This document shows positions 8,806 through 17,499 of a stretch of 35,360 bases of DNA, piece by piece. Under the pieces are notes generated by a model, which was not told where the DNA came from, searched no databases, and saw only the letters and a program-made list of their open reading frames with translations. A program made the position numbers and the translations under genes. Every line of letters begins with the position of its first letter. Within the stretch, counting starts at the first letter, position 1. The stretch is from Chloroflexota bacterium (lineage in GTDB: Bacteria > Chloroflexota > UBA6077 > SHYK01). The stretch lies in the NCBI GenBank assembly GCA_016844585.1, contig JAERMM010000012.1, positions 1 to 35,360 of the forward strand, given 5' to 3'.

Positions 8806-10056
8806 TTAGTGCGCCACCGCTAGCGCCTGCGCCATTGCTGGTCGCCGGGTCGCAAGGTACCGCATTGCTGCGAGGACGCCCACCAGGCAGACGATCGCCT
8901 CGATGGTGAGCGTCGCTCGGATTCCCCAAAGGTCCGCCAGAGTGCCCGTCACCATGGCGCCCGGCGGAGTCATGCCGGCCAACAGGAGCGTGTAGAGACC
9001 CATGATTCTGCCCCTCATAGCGTCGGGCGCGTTCACCTGAACGATCGTGTTCGCGGTAGTTGTGAACAGCACTCCGGCCGTCCCAAGAAGGGCCAGAAGC
9101 GCCAGGCTGGTGGCAAGCCAGGGTGACAGTCCGACCGCCGCCAGGAGACCGGAGAACGCAATGCCACCCGCCACCATACGGCCGGGGGCCGTCGACGTTC
9201 GGCGCGCGATGAGCAGCGCCCCAACAAGTGCCCCAACTCCAAGGGCCGTGCTCAGCATCCCATACCCCGACGGCCCCAGATCCAACCCGTAGCGGGCCAG
9301 AAGCGGCATGAACGTCATGTAATTGAATCCGAATATCCCCAGCCAACTCAGAGCGCCCAGAGCAAAGACGATGGCGGGACGATGTGCGGCAAAGCCCAAT
9401 GCCTCGCGAATCTGGCCAAATGTGTTTAGTCCGCGCGATGGCGCGGCCACGGGAACGACGTCAATGCGCATGCGCAGGAGGAGGGCCACCACCACCACCG
9501 AGCTGCCGGCGTTCACGAGGAACGCGCCCGTCAGGCTGATCCATGCGATGGCAGCGCCTGCCAGGGCCGGGCCAAGGATTCGCGCTGTGTTGAAGGCGGC
9601 AGAATTCAGCGCGACGGCGTGCGGGATGAGATCACGGCCAACCAACTCGACAGGAAACGCCTGGCGGAGTGGCTGCTCCATTGCGCTGATCGTCCCCTGC
9701 ACGAGTGCGAGCAGGTAGACATGCCAGACTTCCACCCGACCGGTGGCAGCCAGCGCGGCGAGTGCCATTGACTGCGTCGCTGCGATCATCTGAAGAGCGA
9801 GAAGCGTGCGACGCTTGGGAAGCCGATCCGCCAGTGCTCCCGCGATCAATGAGAGGAGCAAGATCGGAAGGAACTGTAAGGTCGTCAGAGTGCCCAGCGC
9901 GAGCGGGGATTCGGTCAGGTCCAGTACCAACCACGCTTGCGCCAGGCGCTGCATCCAGCCGCAGGTTTGGGAGACAAGCTGACCCGACAGAAACAAACGG
10001 TAGTTGCCATTTGCCAGAGCCAGACGAGCACCGGGCGACTGCACGTTTATTCGCAT
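8806..10056 (-). CDS. MFS transporter (DHA3/EntS-like drug or metabolite exporter)
   Basis: A 416-residue polytopic protein with about twelve hydrophobic helices, the standard size for the major facilitator superfamily. The N-terminal pattern NGNYRLFLSGQLVSQTCGWMQ and the loop GALADRLPKRRTLLALQM between helices 2 and 3 are typical of the MFS_3/DHA3 group, which includes the enterobactin exporter EntS and macrolide exporters. It is predicted to be a proton-driven exporter in the cytoplasmic membrane; the substrate cannot be read from the sequence. It lies 78 bases upstream of the secreted M23-like gene on the same strand. Positions 10057-10188 hold no recognisable gene. Confidence 0.88.
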   Translation of the reverse strand: MRINVQSPGARLALANGNYRLFLSGQLVSQTCGWMQRLAQAWLVLDLTESPLALGTLTTLQFLPILLLSLIAGALADRLPKRRTLLALQMIAATQSMALAALAATGRVEVWHVYLLALVQGTISAMEQPLRQAFPVELVGRDLIPHAVALNSAAFNTARILGPALAGAAIAWISLTGAFLVNAGSSVVVVALLLRMRIDVVPVAAPSRGLNTFGQIREALGFAAHRPAIVFALGALSWLGIFGFNYMTFMPLLARYGLDLGPSGYGMLSTALGVGALVGALLIARRTSTAPGRMVAGGIAFSGLLAAVGLSPWLATSLALLALLGTAGVLFTTTANTIVQVNAPDAMRGRIMGLYTLLLAGMTPPGAMVTGTLADLWGIRATLTIEAIVCLVGVLAAMRYLATRRPAMAQALAVAH

Positions 10057-10188
10057 GGAGGATTCTAGAACGCGGAGCCGGTCGAGCTACCAGTCAGCCC
10101 TGTGCGCCGCACTCACAGGCCGTCGCCCCGTTGCGAGCCGAGTTAGCGGGGGCCGACGGACCAAGTTGAAGGGACTGTCGAGTCGCCT

Positions 10189-11526
10189 TCATCTCGCTAA
10201 GGCTTGGACCCCGCGACCTGTTGCGCACACGGCGACCCCGCTGTGATCTCGTTTAGCAGCGTACATAGCAGTGTCTGCGCCCCGCAGTAGGGAATCCGCG
10301 TCACCGCCATGAAGCGGATAAAGCGCCAGGCCCATGCTGGCAGCTACGTTTAGGGCGTGCCCATCCACGATTGACGAAGCTTGGGTCACACGGAGCAGCT
10401 TCCGAGCCACGGCGATTGCGTCGCGTTCGCCGACCGCGGACTGCATGATGATCGCGAATTCGTCGCCGCCAAGGCGCGCTACCGTATCCGAGGCCCGCAG
10501 CACGCTCGAAAGCCGGTCGGCAACGGCCTTGAGGAGCATGTCCCCAGCGTGATGTCCAAACCTGTCATTCACCTGCTTGAAATGATCGAGATCCATCACG
10601 GCAAATGCGAACCCGACTTGGCTGCGCTCCGCGGAGTGGATTGCCTGCTCCAGGCGGTCATGGAGAAGCGCTCGATTGGGAAGGTCGGTCAGCGAGTCAT
10701 GAAGCGCCCGGTGCTCGAGCATCTGCTCAATTCGCTTTCGGTCGGTGATGTCTCTTGCGATCCCCATGGCCCCCACGACGCGGCCGGCCTCGATCTTCGG
10801 CGCGCAGCGGAACTCTGCAACCAGATGCCTGCCATCCCGGGTGCGAATGCGAAGCTCGTATGGAGCCGGCGAATCGCCACGGACAGTCTGAGCAAACCGT
10901 TCCCGTTCGATCGCTCGGTCGTCGACGTGAACCAACTCTCCGAATGGCTTGCCGAGCCAATCGTCCACGGCCCAGCCGGTTGTTCGCTCGAAGGACGGGC
11001 TAATCGACGTAAAGGTCCCATCGTCGGCCGAGATGCCGTAAATGACGTCTGGGGCGATCTCGACCAGCGTCCGGTAGTGCTCCTCGTTCTGCCTGAGGGC
11101 ATCTTCAATCCGCCGATGCTCTTCCAGGTTGGCAACCTGGCGCTCTGCGAGCGCGAGCCGCGCGTCCAGCGTGGTGAGATGGAAGGGCTTCGCGAGGTAA
11201 TCGCTGGCCCCCGCCTCGAGGACTTTGCTGAGCGTATCCGGGTGATCCTGCGCGGTCACCACGAGGACCACCCGGCGGTCGCCGCCCGGCGACGCACGGA
11301 GACGGCGGCACAGCTCAATCCCATCCATGCGCGGGGGGCCCGAGTCGACGACGACGAGGGGAAAGGGCTCCGCGGCACATGCCGCGAGCGCCGCCTCGGC
11401 ATCGGTTGTCGCCGCGACGTCGTGACCGCGCTCGGCCAGAACATGCCCGATGAGCTTGCGCATCGTTGGATCATCGTCAACGAGAAGCGTTTTCACGTCA
11501 AACGTCCAGGCACGTAGTGGACCCAC
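10189..11526 (-). CDS. Response regulator with PAS and GGDEF domains (diguanylate cyclase)
   Basis: A 445-residue three-domain signalling protein. Residues 12-130 are a receiver domain with phospho-acceptor D61, T91 and K113, plus the acidic cluster VDDDP. Residues about 148-262 are a PAS domain (VIYGISADDGTFTSISPSFE, then the IARDITDRKR tail). Residues about 275-435 are a GGDEF domain with intact GGDEF at 353-357. An inhibitory I-site R344-A-S-D347 lies exactly five residues before it. It should make cyclic di-GMP, be controlled by phosphorylation and a PAS signal, and be feedback-inhibited by product. No partner histidine kinase is seen nearby. The longest frame starts with GTG 11526, with no clear ribosome site; GTG 11496, just before KTLLVDDDP, is an alternative. 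A promoter lies just upstream. Confidence 0.92.
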   Translation of the reverse strand: MGPLRAWTFDVKTLLVDDDPTMRKLIGHVLAERGHDVAATTDAEAALAACAAEPFPLVVVDSGPPRMDGIELCRRLRASPGGDRRVVLVVTAQDHPDTLSKVLEAGASDYLAKPFHLTTLDARLALAERQVANLEEHRRIEDALRQNEEHYRTLVEIAPDVIYGISADDGTFTSISPSFERTTGWAVDDWLGKPFGELVHVDDRAIERERFAQTVRGDSPAPYELRIRTRDGRHLVAEFRCAPKIEAGRVVGAMGIARDITDRKRIEQMLEHRALHDSLTDLPNRALLHDRLEQAIHSAERSQVGFAFAVMDLDHFKQVNDRFGHHAGDMLLKAVADRLSSVLRASDTVARLGGDEFAIIMQSAVGERDAIAVARKLLRVTQASSIVDGHALNVAASMGLALYPLHGGDADSLLRGADTAMYAAKRDHSGVAVCATGRGVQALAR

Positions 11527-11560
11527 AGCAATCGCAGACTGTCCGTTCGCCCATCACAAA

Positions 11561-11589
11561 TTAGTACCAAAATTTGGGCTGATGGTCAA
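11561..11589 (-). promoter_or_regulatory. Sigma-70-type promoter for the GGDEF gene
   Basis: On the minus strand, TTGACC (11589-11584) is followed after 17 bases by TACTAA (11566-11561). It can also be read as ACTAAT with an 18-base spacer. The likely start is near 11553, about 27 bases before GTG 11526. The spacer contains the near-palindrome CCAAAATTTGG, which could bind a regulator. The rest of the divergent region 11527-11785 shows no gene and no clear promoter for the plus-strand transporter genes. Confidence 0.5.
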
Positions 11590-11785
11590 CAGTCCAGGTG
11601 TGAAATGGGTGACACTCTGGGTATGAACTAGAGCACAGTCGCGCACCCGGATCGGACTCAGCGACGAGTGCCACACATTGCCTGGACCGGGGATCGCTGG
11701 TACAACAGGCCGGCGCTCGACAGGCGGGCCGGGAGCTTCATTCGCGCAGTCTGCTGCGTCCGCTCAGGCGGTGGAGAGGGGCGCC

Positions 11786-12514
11786 GTGGCGCAATCTGGC
11801 CGACACGGACGGGGACGACACATTCTGGCAGCCGGGCTCCTGGTCGCTGTTGGTGTAACCATCTGGCTGGCTTGGAGCGTCCGCGCCGGATCTCAAGCGC
11901 CCGGACCGCTGACTGCGTCCGGCACCATCGAGGCCGACGAAACCATGCTGAGCTTCGAGGCCCCGGGCCGGATCATCTCGCTGGCGATAGACGAGGGACG
12001 CGCTGTCAGCTCCGGTGAAGTTATCGGTCGTCTCGATGACACGCTGATCCAGCTCCAGGTTCGGCAGTCCTCCGAGCCGGCAACCCGGCAGCAACTCGAG
12101 CTGCAGGCAGAACGCTTCACGCTGCGTTCGCCCACTACGGGCGTCGTAACCCGGTTGTTTGCGCACGTGGGCGAGGTAGTCTCGGCAGGCCAGCCCGTGG
12201 CGACAGCGGCGGATCTTCGCAAGCTAAAGCTGGTTCTCTACCTGAGGGAGCAAGACCTTGGGCTTGTGCGGGTCGGCGACAGATTGGCGATCAGGGCCGA
12301 CCCCTTTCCATCACGGTCTTTCGCCGCCACCGTAACCTCAATCAACTCGCGAGCGGAATTCACGCCGAGAAACGTCCAGACGCAGCGCGACAGGCTCAAT
12401 CTCGTTTTTGGCGTACGGGTGGAGGTCGAGAACCCTGACCAGGCTCTCAAAGCCGGAATGCCGGTTGACGCTACATTTGAGGTTGCGGGAGAAAGGCCCC
12501 AGGTTCCACGTTGA
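11786..12514 (+). CDS. HlyD/YbhG-type membrane fusion protein, short form
   Basis: A 242-residue periplasmic-adaptor homologue. A membrane anchor (about residues 12-30, ILAAGLLVAVGVTIWLAW) is followed by the first half of a lipoyl domain (FEAPGRIISLAIDEGRAVSS), a short linker, and the second half (LRSPTTGVVTRLFAHVGEV). Beta-barrel regions follow, up to the terminus. The long alpha-helical hairpin that normally separates the lipoyl halves is missing; only about 25 residues connect them. The GTG at 11786 is preferred because AGAGGGG lies four bases upstream; an in-frame ATG at 11678 would add 36 residues without a ribosome site. It is followed 53 bases later by the permease, so it should work with that ABC exporter. 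Confidence 0.85.
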   Translation: MAQSGRHGRGRHILAAGLLVAVGVTIWLAWSVRAGSQAPGPLTASGTIEADETMLSFEAPGRIISLAIDEGRAVSSGEVIGRLDDTLIQLQVRQSSEPATRQQLELQAERFTLRSPTTGVVTRLFAHVGEVVSAGQPVATAADLRKLKLVLYLREQDLGLVRVGDRLAIRADPFPSRSFAATVTSINSRAEFTPRNVQTQRDRLNLVFGVRVEVENPDQALKAGMPVDATFEVAGERPQVPR

Positions 12515-12567
12515 GCGTCGGGCTGCTGCGCCAGCCGCCGTGCTCCCGTCCCTTGTAACCTTCACGT

Positions 12568-13683
12568 ATGTGGAGTCGGATTCGTTCGATAATTCGGAAA
12601 GAGTTCATTCAGATTCGCCGTGACCCGCGTACGCTTGCCATGGTCCTGGCGCTCCCCGCGTTACAGCTCCTGCTCTTTGGATACGCATTCAACACTGTTG
12701 TTGATCATTTGCCGCTGGTCATCTTCGACGAATCCAAGGATGCATACAGCCGCCAGCTCATCAGTGCGTTCGGCAACACCGGCTATTTCGATATCCGCGG
12801 CCACGTGGACTCTCGCGAGGCCGTCGCGGCGGCGATCGACGCCGGGGACGCCAAAGTTGGCCTTGTCCTGCCACCGCGGTTCGGGGACGACATCCTCCGA
12901 CGCCAGGTGTCCCTCGCTCAACTCATCGTTGACGGCTCGGATCCGAATACGGCGCAGACCGCCCTGTTCGCCGGCTGGATGATCGCAGCAGCCGTCTCAG
13001 AATCTGTACAGCAGCCGAACGTCGTGGCGGCACGACAGGGCGCCATTGAGCTGCGTCCAGTTGTGCTCTACAACCCGAGCATGCTCAGCGTGAACTTCAT
13101 GATCCCCGGATTGATCGGTCTGATTCTGCAGTTTCAGACCTTGATCCTTACGGCGTTCGCTATCGTCCGGGAGCGGGAACGAGGAACCCTGGAACAACTC
13201 GTGGTGACCCCTATCAAATCGTGGGAGCTGATGATCGGGAAAATCATCCCCTACGTGGCCACTGCCTTCATGGCAGTCGCGGTAGCACTGCTCGTTGCCC
13301 GAGTCTGGTTCGGCGTTGAAACCGCGGGGAGCCTGCCGCTCCTGGTGCTATTGTCCAGCCTCTTCCTGCTCAGCTCTCTGGGCATCGGGCTCTTCATCTC
13401 CACGATCTCGCAGACGCAGACGCAAGCAATGCAGCTCGCAGTGTTCGTGATGTTGCCATCGGTGCTCCTCTCCGGCTTCATGTTTCCACGCGAATCGATG
13501 CCGTGGATCATCCAGCAGCTCGGATTGCTGATTCCACTGACGTATTTCCTTCAGATCCTGCGCGGGATCATGCTGAAGGGCGTCGGGCTCGAGGTGCTCT
13601 GGGGGAGCGTCGTACCGCTCGCGATCTTCGGCGTAGCCGTATTTGGACTGAGCGCAGCCCGCTTCCGCAAGCGGCTCGGCTGA
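12568..13683 (+). CDS. ABC-2 type transporter permease (YbhR/YbhS-like)
   Basis: A 371-residue permease of the ABC-2 membrane family, full length. One helix near the N-terminus (LAMVLALPALQLLLFGYAF) is followed by a large extracytoplasmic domain (about residues 50-170). Five more helices follow. The conserved loop IVRERERGTLEQLVVTPI lies between helices, and ESMPWIIQQLGLLIPLTYFL lies near the end. The family exports drugs, lipids or polysaccharides together with a separate ATPase. It sits between the fusion protein and the ATP-binding gene, whose start is 11 bases downstream. There is only one permease gene, so a homodimer is likely. No strong ribosome site precedes ATG 12568. Confidence 0.9.
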   Translation: MWSRIRSIIRKEFIQIRRDPRTLAMVLALPALQLLLFGYAFNTVVDHLPLVIFDESKDAYSRQLISAFGNTGYFDIRGHVDSREAVAAAIDAGDAKVGLVLPPRFGDDILRRQVSLAQLIVDGSDPNTAQTALFAGWMIAAAVSESVQQPNVVAARQGAIELRPVVLYNPSMLSVNFMIPGLIGLILQFQTLILTAFAIVRERERGTLEQLVVTPIKSWELMIGKIIPYVATAFMAVAVALLVARVWFGVETAGSLPLLVLLSSLFLLSSLGIGLFISTISQTQTQAMQLAVFVMLPSVLLSGFMFPRESMPWIIQQLGLLIPLTYFLQILRGIMLKGVGLEVLWGSVVPLAIFGVAVFGLSAARFRKRLG

Positions 13684-13694
13684 CGAGCGAACGC

Positions 13695-14663
13695 GTGACC
13701 GCGTCCGACGTCGCCCCGGTCATCAGTGTGCGGGCGCTCACGAAGCGATTCGGCGATCTCGTCGCCGTCGACGCCTTGACGTTCGAGGTGCAGCGAGGCG
13801 AGGTCTTCGCGTTTCTCGGCCCCAACGGCTCGGGCAAAAGCACAACGATTCGAATGCTGTGCGGGATCCTCGAGCCGACGAGCGGAGAAGGACGAGTCCT
13901 CGGCTTTGACATCGCCCGCGAAGGCGAGCGGGTCAAGCAGCAGATCGGCTACATGAGCCAGCGGTTTGCGCTCTACGAGGACCTCACGGTCCGAGAAAAC
14001 CTGGAGTTCTATGCAGGCGTGTACCAGGTCGCCGGCGCATCCCTGTCAGGACGGCTCGACGAGCTGATGACGATGGCCGGTTTGCAGGACCGCCAGGGCC
14101 AACTCGCCGGCAGTCTTTCCGGCGGTTGGAAGCAACGGCTCGCGCTTGGCTGCGCTATTGTGCATAACCCGCCGCTGCTGTTCCTCGACGAGCCAACCGC
14201 TGGGGTTGACCCCGTATCCCGTCGACGCTTCTGGACCATGATTTATGGCCTTGCACAGGGTGGTGTCACCGTGTTCGTAACGACCCACTATCTCGACGAG
14301 GCGGAGCACGCGAATCGCGTCGCGATGATCCACGGCGGTACCCTTCGAGCCCTTGCATCACCGGCAGAGCTCAAGCGGTCGGCGATGCAGGGCCAGCTCC
14401 TGAATGTAACTTGTGCCTCCCCGATGGAGGCGGCGGCCTTACTGGAGCGTGCGCCGGGCGTGAACGAAGTCGCCCTTTACGGGGCCGCGATACACGTTCT
14501 GGTGGATCCAACGCGCACGTCTGAAGAATCTGTGAGTGACTGGCTCAGCGATCATGGGATCGCGGTCGGCAATGTTGCGCCGATCGAGCCGACGCTAGAA
14601 GACGTGTTCGTGAGCCTCATTGGGACTGCGACGGTTGCTACCGGTCAGTCGACCACCCGATAA
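13695..14663 (+). CDS. ABC transporter ATP-binding protein (drug/ABC-2 exporter type)
   Basis: A 322-residue ATPase. Walker A is at G42-T50 (GPNGSGKST), the Q-loop at Q89, the signature LSGGW at 141-145, Walker B LLFLDE at 161-166 with catalytic E166, and the H-loop at H198. The C-terminal 80 residues (from about 240) form the extension seen in CcmA/DrrA/YbhF-like exporters. It powers the permease encoded just upstream. The GTG at 13695 is chosen because the protein homologous to the family begins there; the open frame extends back to 13503 only by overlapping the permease gene. The YbhF type has two nucleotide-binding domains in one chain, but this one has a single domain. Confidence 0.92.
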   Translation: MTASDVAPVISVRALTKRFGDLVAVDALTFEVQRGEVFAFLGPNGSGKSTTIRMLCGILEPTSGEGRVLGFDIAREGERVKQQIGYMSQRFALYEDLTVRENLEFYAGVYQVAGASLSGRLDELMTMAGLQDRQGQLAGSLSGGWKQRLALGCAIVHNPPLLFLDEPTAGVDPVSRRRFWTMIYGLAQGGVTVFVTTHYLDEAEHANRVAMIHGGTLRALASPAELKRSAMQGQLLNVTCASPMEAAALLERAPGVNEVALYGAAIHVLVDPTRTSEESVSDWLSDHGIAVGNVAPIEPTLEDVFVSLIGTATVATGQSTTR

Positions 14664-14715
14664 TCCGCGCGAGCGGCAGAGTTCTCAACGCTGAGTTGAT
14701 GTGTGTTCGAGGCCC

Positions 14716-14750
14716 GCTCACCCTAACCTTCTCCCGGCGGGAGAGGGAAT
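14716..14750 (+). repeat. Palindromic repeat, intergenic copy
   Basis: A 35-base element in the gap between the ATPase and the flavin reductase gene. It contains a near-perfect stem, CCTTCTCCCG against CGGGAGAGGG, preceded by CTCACCCTAA. Related copies lie inside two protein genes at 16974-17010 and 29420-29460. It has no T-run after the stem. Confidence 0.65.
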
Positions 14751-14774
14751 CTTTCGAGAAATGCGAGGCGATGC

Positions 14775-15284
14775 ATGCTTCAGGAAGCGGCGCTCGATCG
14801 CGCCTATCGCGCGACGCCACAGGGTCTGTATCTCATCACGACAAGCCGCGACGGTAAGCCAAATCTGCAGTTCGCCTTCCGTTCGCTAGGCGTCATTCAG
14901 ACCCCACCATACTTTGTCTTCGGCCAGCAAACGGGCAACTACAGCTATGAGACCGTCAAGCTCACCGGTGAGCTGGTGATCAACACCTGTTCCCAGGCGC
15001 ATATCCACGCAATCCGCGCCAGCCAAAATCTGACCGGCCGAGATGAGGAGGACAAGTTCGCTGTTCTCGGCATCACGCCCCTGCCTGCCAAGCTCGTCAA
15101 GGCGCCGCTGGTAAAGGACAGCTACGCGAGCGTGGAGTGCCGCCTCGTGAAGGAGCTCGACGTTGTGAAGGGGCTCGCGATCCTGCTTCTAGAAGGGATC
15201 GCCTGCTACTACGATCCTGAGCACCCGCCCATCTTCCGCCTGGATGGCAAGAATTACCCAATGATGGACCCGCTGCCAGAGTAG
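14775..15284 (+). CDS. Flavin reductase-like, FMN-binding split-barrel protein
   Basis: A 169-residue protein with the pattern of the flavin reductase-like domain: TPQGLYLITTSRDGKPN at the start, an aromatic patch TPPYFVFGQQTGNYS, ELVINTCS in the core strand, and the later GRDEEDKF segment. Members bind FMN and either reduce flavins with NAD(P)H or act as related FMN oxidoreductases; the precise reaction is not visible. The start at 14775 has GAGG about seven bases upstream. An overlapping ATG at 14771 is out of frame. It lies 111 bases after the ABC ATPase and may be transcribed alone. It ends eight bases before the convergent VWA gene. Confidence 0.8.
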   Translation: MLQEAALDRAYRATPQGLYLITTSRDGKPNLQFAFRSLGVIQTPPYFVFGQQTGNYSYETVKLTGELVINTCSQAHIHAIRASQNLTGRDEEDKFAVLGITPLPAKLVKAPLVKDSYASVECRLVKELDVVKGLAILLLEGIACYYDPEHPPIFRLDGKNYPMMDPLPE

Positions 15285-15291
15285 GAGCGCG

Positions 15292-17490
15292 CTATTTGAT
15301 GGTCTTGCGCTTGTTGTCGACGTAGTCGACGAGGACGTATTCGCCGAGGCGGTCGGGAGTTGCGTAGAAGGCGCGCCCACGGTTGATCTTCGTCATCTGG
15401 TCTACAAAGTCGGTAAGGTAGCGCCCCCGCTCCATCATGAACGTGTTGATCGTGATGTTCTCGCGGGTACAGCGGCCAACCTCGCGAAGGGTCTCCTGAA
15501 AGGTTCGATACGTGGGCGGATAGGAGAATTCAATCTGTCCGCCCTCAAAGTAAGCGGTGGGCTCGCCGTCAGTGACCAGGATAATTTGCTTGGTGCCGCC
15601 CTTGTGACGCGCGAGGAGTTGCCTCGACACCATGAACGCATGCTGCATGTTGGTGCCATAGCCCCATTCGTTCCACGTCAGACGCGGGAGGTCCTCTGTC
15701 GTTATCTGGCGTGCGTAGTAGGAGAAGGCGATGATGTCGAGGCTGTCGCGTGGATAGAGCCCCTTGATGAGCGAGTTCAACGCAATGGCGACCTTCTTGG
15801 CAGCCAGGATGCAGCCGCGAAGGAACATAGACCGGCTCATGTCCAGAACGATGACCGTCGAGCTCTGCGTCACCAGCTCATGGCGATAGACCTCGAAGTC
15901 ATCGGGGACAAGGCGAACCGGCGTGCCGGGGCCCTCTCGCACGACCGAGTTCATAAGCGTTTTTTCCAGGTCGAGCGAGAACGGGTCGCCAAACTCGTAC
16001 AGCTTCGACTCGTCGACGCGCTCGCCCCCAAGGCCGCGGTAATTCATTGGGTGTTTGCCAAAAGCATCGCGCTTCAGGTGCTGAAAGATGTCGTGAAGCG
16101 CTTTCTCACCGATGCGCCGCATCCCGCGGGAGGTGAGCTCCAGCTCGTTTCCCCGCTTCGTGATGTAGCCAGCCTCTTCCAACAGGCGCTCGAGCTGCTT
16201 CAACTGGTCCAGGGCCTCAGCGGCCTCGTCACCCAGCAGATCACGCATCCTTTCTCCATCAATCTGGTCGATGGAGGAGAGATCGCGCGCTTGCTGCAGT
16301 TGGCGCTCGAGCGCGTCCATCTGCTGGAGCTGGTCCATCAACGACATTGCTTCGACCAGTGAGACGGGCTCGTCACCACGGAAGGGGTATTGCCGTGTAT
16401 GGCGCCCCCCTGGGTCGAGTTGGTCGAGCAGGTTCGCCAGCTCGGCAAGCTCGTCGGACATCCCAGCCTGCCGCATGAGCTGATCCGCCATACCTTGAAG
16501 CTGTCCGCGTTGATCCGGGGTCATGCTCTGCATCAACGACTGCATCTGGCTGATACGGTCCTGCAAGTGCTGGACGAGCTGATCGAGAGACTCGATGCCT
16601 GGCGGAAAATTGTCTCCCCAGCGCCGCATGAACTGCTCGATGTCCGGCTCCCGTCCTTCGGCGCGGTCGCGCAGCATCTGGTTCAACTCTTGCAGCATCT
16701 GGCGGCTCGCGGCCATGTCCTGGGGCGTGGCCGTCTGCATTGCCTGCTGCATTCCCTGGAAGTAGGTCTGGGTGATCTGCTGCTGCAGCATGCTCAGCAG
16801 CTCCTGGAATTTTTCACGCGCCTCCGGGCTCATGAAATCGTAGTCGTTCAGCGCCTGAATGGCGCCGCCAAGATCCTTCGGAATCTGTTCGAGGAACTGT
16901 TGCTTCTTTCCCGCGATGTTCTCGAGCATCTGCAAGGGGGTCGGAGGTCGGGGGTCAGGGGTCGGAGACTCTGAGGTTCCTTCGCCTTCTGGGTGAGGGC
17001 TAGGGTGAGCGTCAGCCCGCTGTTGGCCACCCTCTAGCGCAGTTGCCCCCGGTGATTGCTCGTCGTCCCCTGGCCCCTGCGCGCGCGCCTCCCCCAGCCG
17101 ACGCTGGATCCCCTCACGTTCGGTTCGGAGCACGTCATCGAGTTTTTCCTGGATCTGGTCGATCATGCCACCGAGATTGAAGCGATCCAGCCGCTGCTGC
17201 CTCTGCTGGCGAAGCCTCTCCATGATCTGCTGAAGGCCCATCGTGCGGTCGCCGGCGCGATTCTGAAACCCGCGCTGCATGATGCGCTGCAGCGCCGACC
17301 GCACATCGCCATCGGCCAGGAGGTCGTCGCCCAGACTCTCCATCAGCTCGTCGGGGTCGAACGGCGAGATCTCCTGGGAACCATCCCAGCGCGAGTAGCG
17401 GAAGTGCCGCGGCCACGGGCCCGAGATGTCGGAAGGCAGGTTTACGGACGCGGAAGGGGGAGGCTGATTGTCGGGCGTGAAAGGCATCAT
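15292..17490 (-). CDS. VWA-domain protein, partner of the MoxR-type ATPase
   Basis: A 732-residue protein. The first 480 residues are glutamine-, methionine- and leucine-rich and mostly helical, probably coiled. The C-terminal 190 residues are a von Willebrand factor A domain with a complete metal site: D550-M-S552-R-S554, T613 in GYGTNM, and D641 in TDGEP. Such proteins pair with MoxR-type AAA+ ATPases in metal insertion or protein-complex remodelling, as BchD does with BchI. Residues about 161-186 are a proline-rich linker made by two inserted DNA repeats (16938-16965 and 16974-17010). The start lies nine bases after the ATPase stop, so translation is probably coupled. The function of this pair is not known. 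Confidence 0.85.
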   Translation of the reverse strand: MMPFTPDNQPPPSASVNLPSDISGPWPRHFRYSRWDGSQEISPFDPDELMESLGDDLLADGDVRSALQRIMQRGFQNRAGDRTMGLQQIMERLRQQRQQRLDRFNLGGMIDQIQEKLDDVLRTEREGIQRRLGEARAQGPGDDEQSPGATALEGGQQRADAHPSPHPEGEGTSESPTPDPRPPTPLQMLENIAGKKQQFLEQIPKDLGGAIQALNDYDFMSPEAREKFQELLSMLQQQITQTYFQGMQQAMQTATPQDMAASRQMLQELNQMLRDRAEGREPDIEQFMRRWGDNFPPGIESLDQLVQHLQDRISQMQSLMQSMTPDQRGQLQGMADQLMRQAGMSDELAELANLLDQLDPGGRHTRQYPFRGDEPVSLVEAMSLMDQLQQMDALERQLQQARDLSSIDQIDGERMRDLLGDEAAEALDQLKQLERLLEEAGYITKRGNELELTSRGMRRIGEKALHDIFQHLKRDAFGKHPMNYRGLGGERVDESKLYEFGDPFSLDLEKTLMNSVVREGPGTPVRLVPDDFEVYRHELVTQSSTVIVLDMSRSMFLRGCILAAKKVAIALNSLIKGLYPRDSLDIIAFSYYARQITTEDLPRLTWNEWGYGTNMQHAFMVSRQLLARHKGGTKQIILVTDGEPTAYFEGGQIEFSYPPTYRTFQETLREVGRCTRENITINTFMMERGRYLTDFVDQMTKINRGRAFYATPDRLGEYVLVDYVDNKRKTIK
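16938..16965. repeat. Four tandem 7-bp units inside the VWA gene
   Basis: On the plus strand, four copies of GGGTCGG with one change in two of them run without a gap. They encode part of a Ser/Thr/Pro/Asp-rich linker (SPTPDPRPP). The array sits eight bases from the palindromic repeat at 16974-17010. Confidence 0.7.
16974..17010 (-). repeat. Palindromic repeat inserted in the VWA coding sequence
   Basis: On the minus strand this 33- to 37-base segment matches the copy in the Rieske gene (29420-29460) at about 28 of 33 positions. Both are read in the same frame, giving HPSPHPEGEGT here and NPSPLPGGEGT there. The stem is weaker here than in the intergenic copy at 14716-14750. Confidence 0.65.
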
Positions 17491-17499
17491 GGATTTAGG

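Noticed and set aside
10381-11517. A 378-codon plus-strand frame
   Set aside because: It is antisense to the REC-PAS-GGDEF gene, whose motifs are complete; the plus-strand translation has no recognisable domain.
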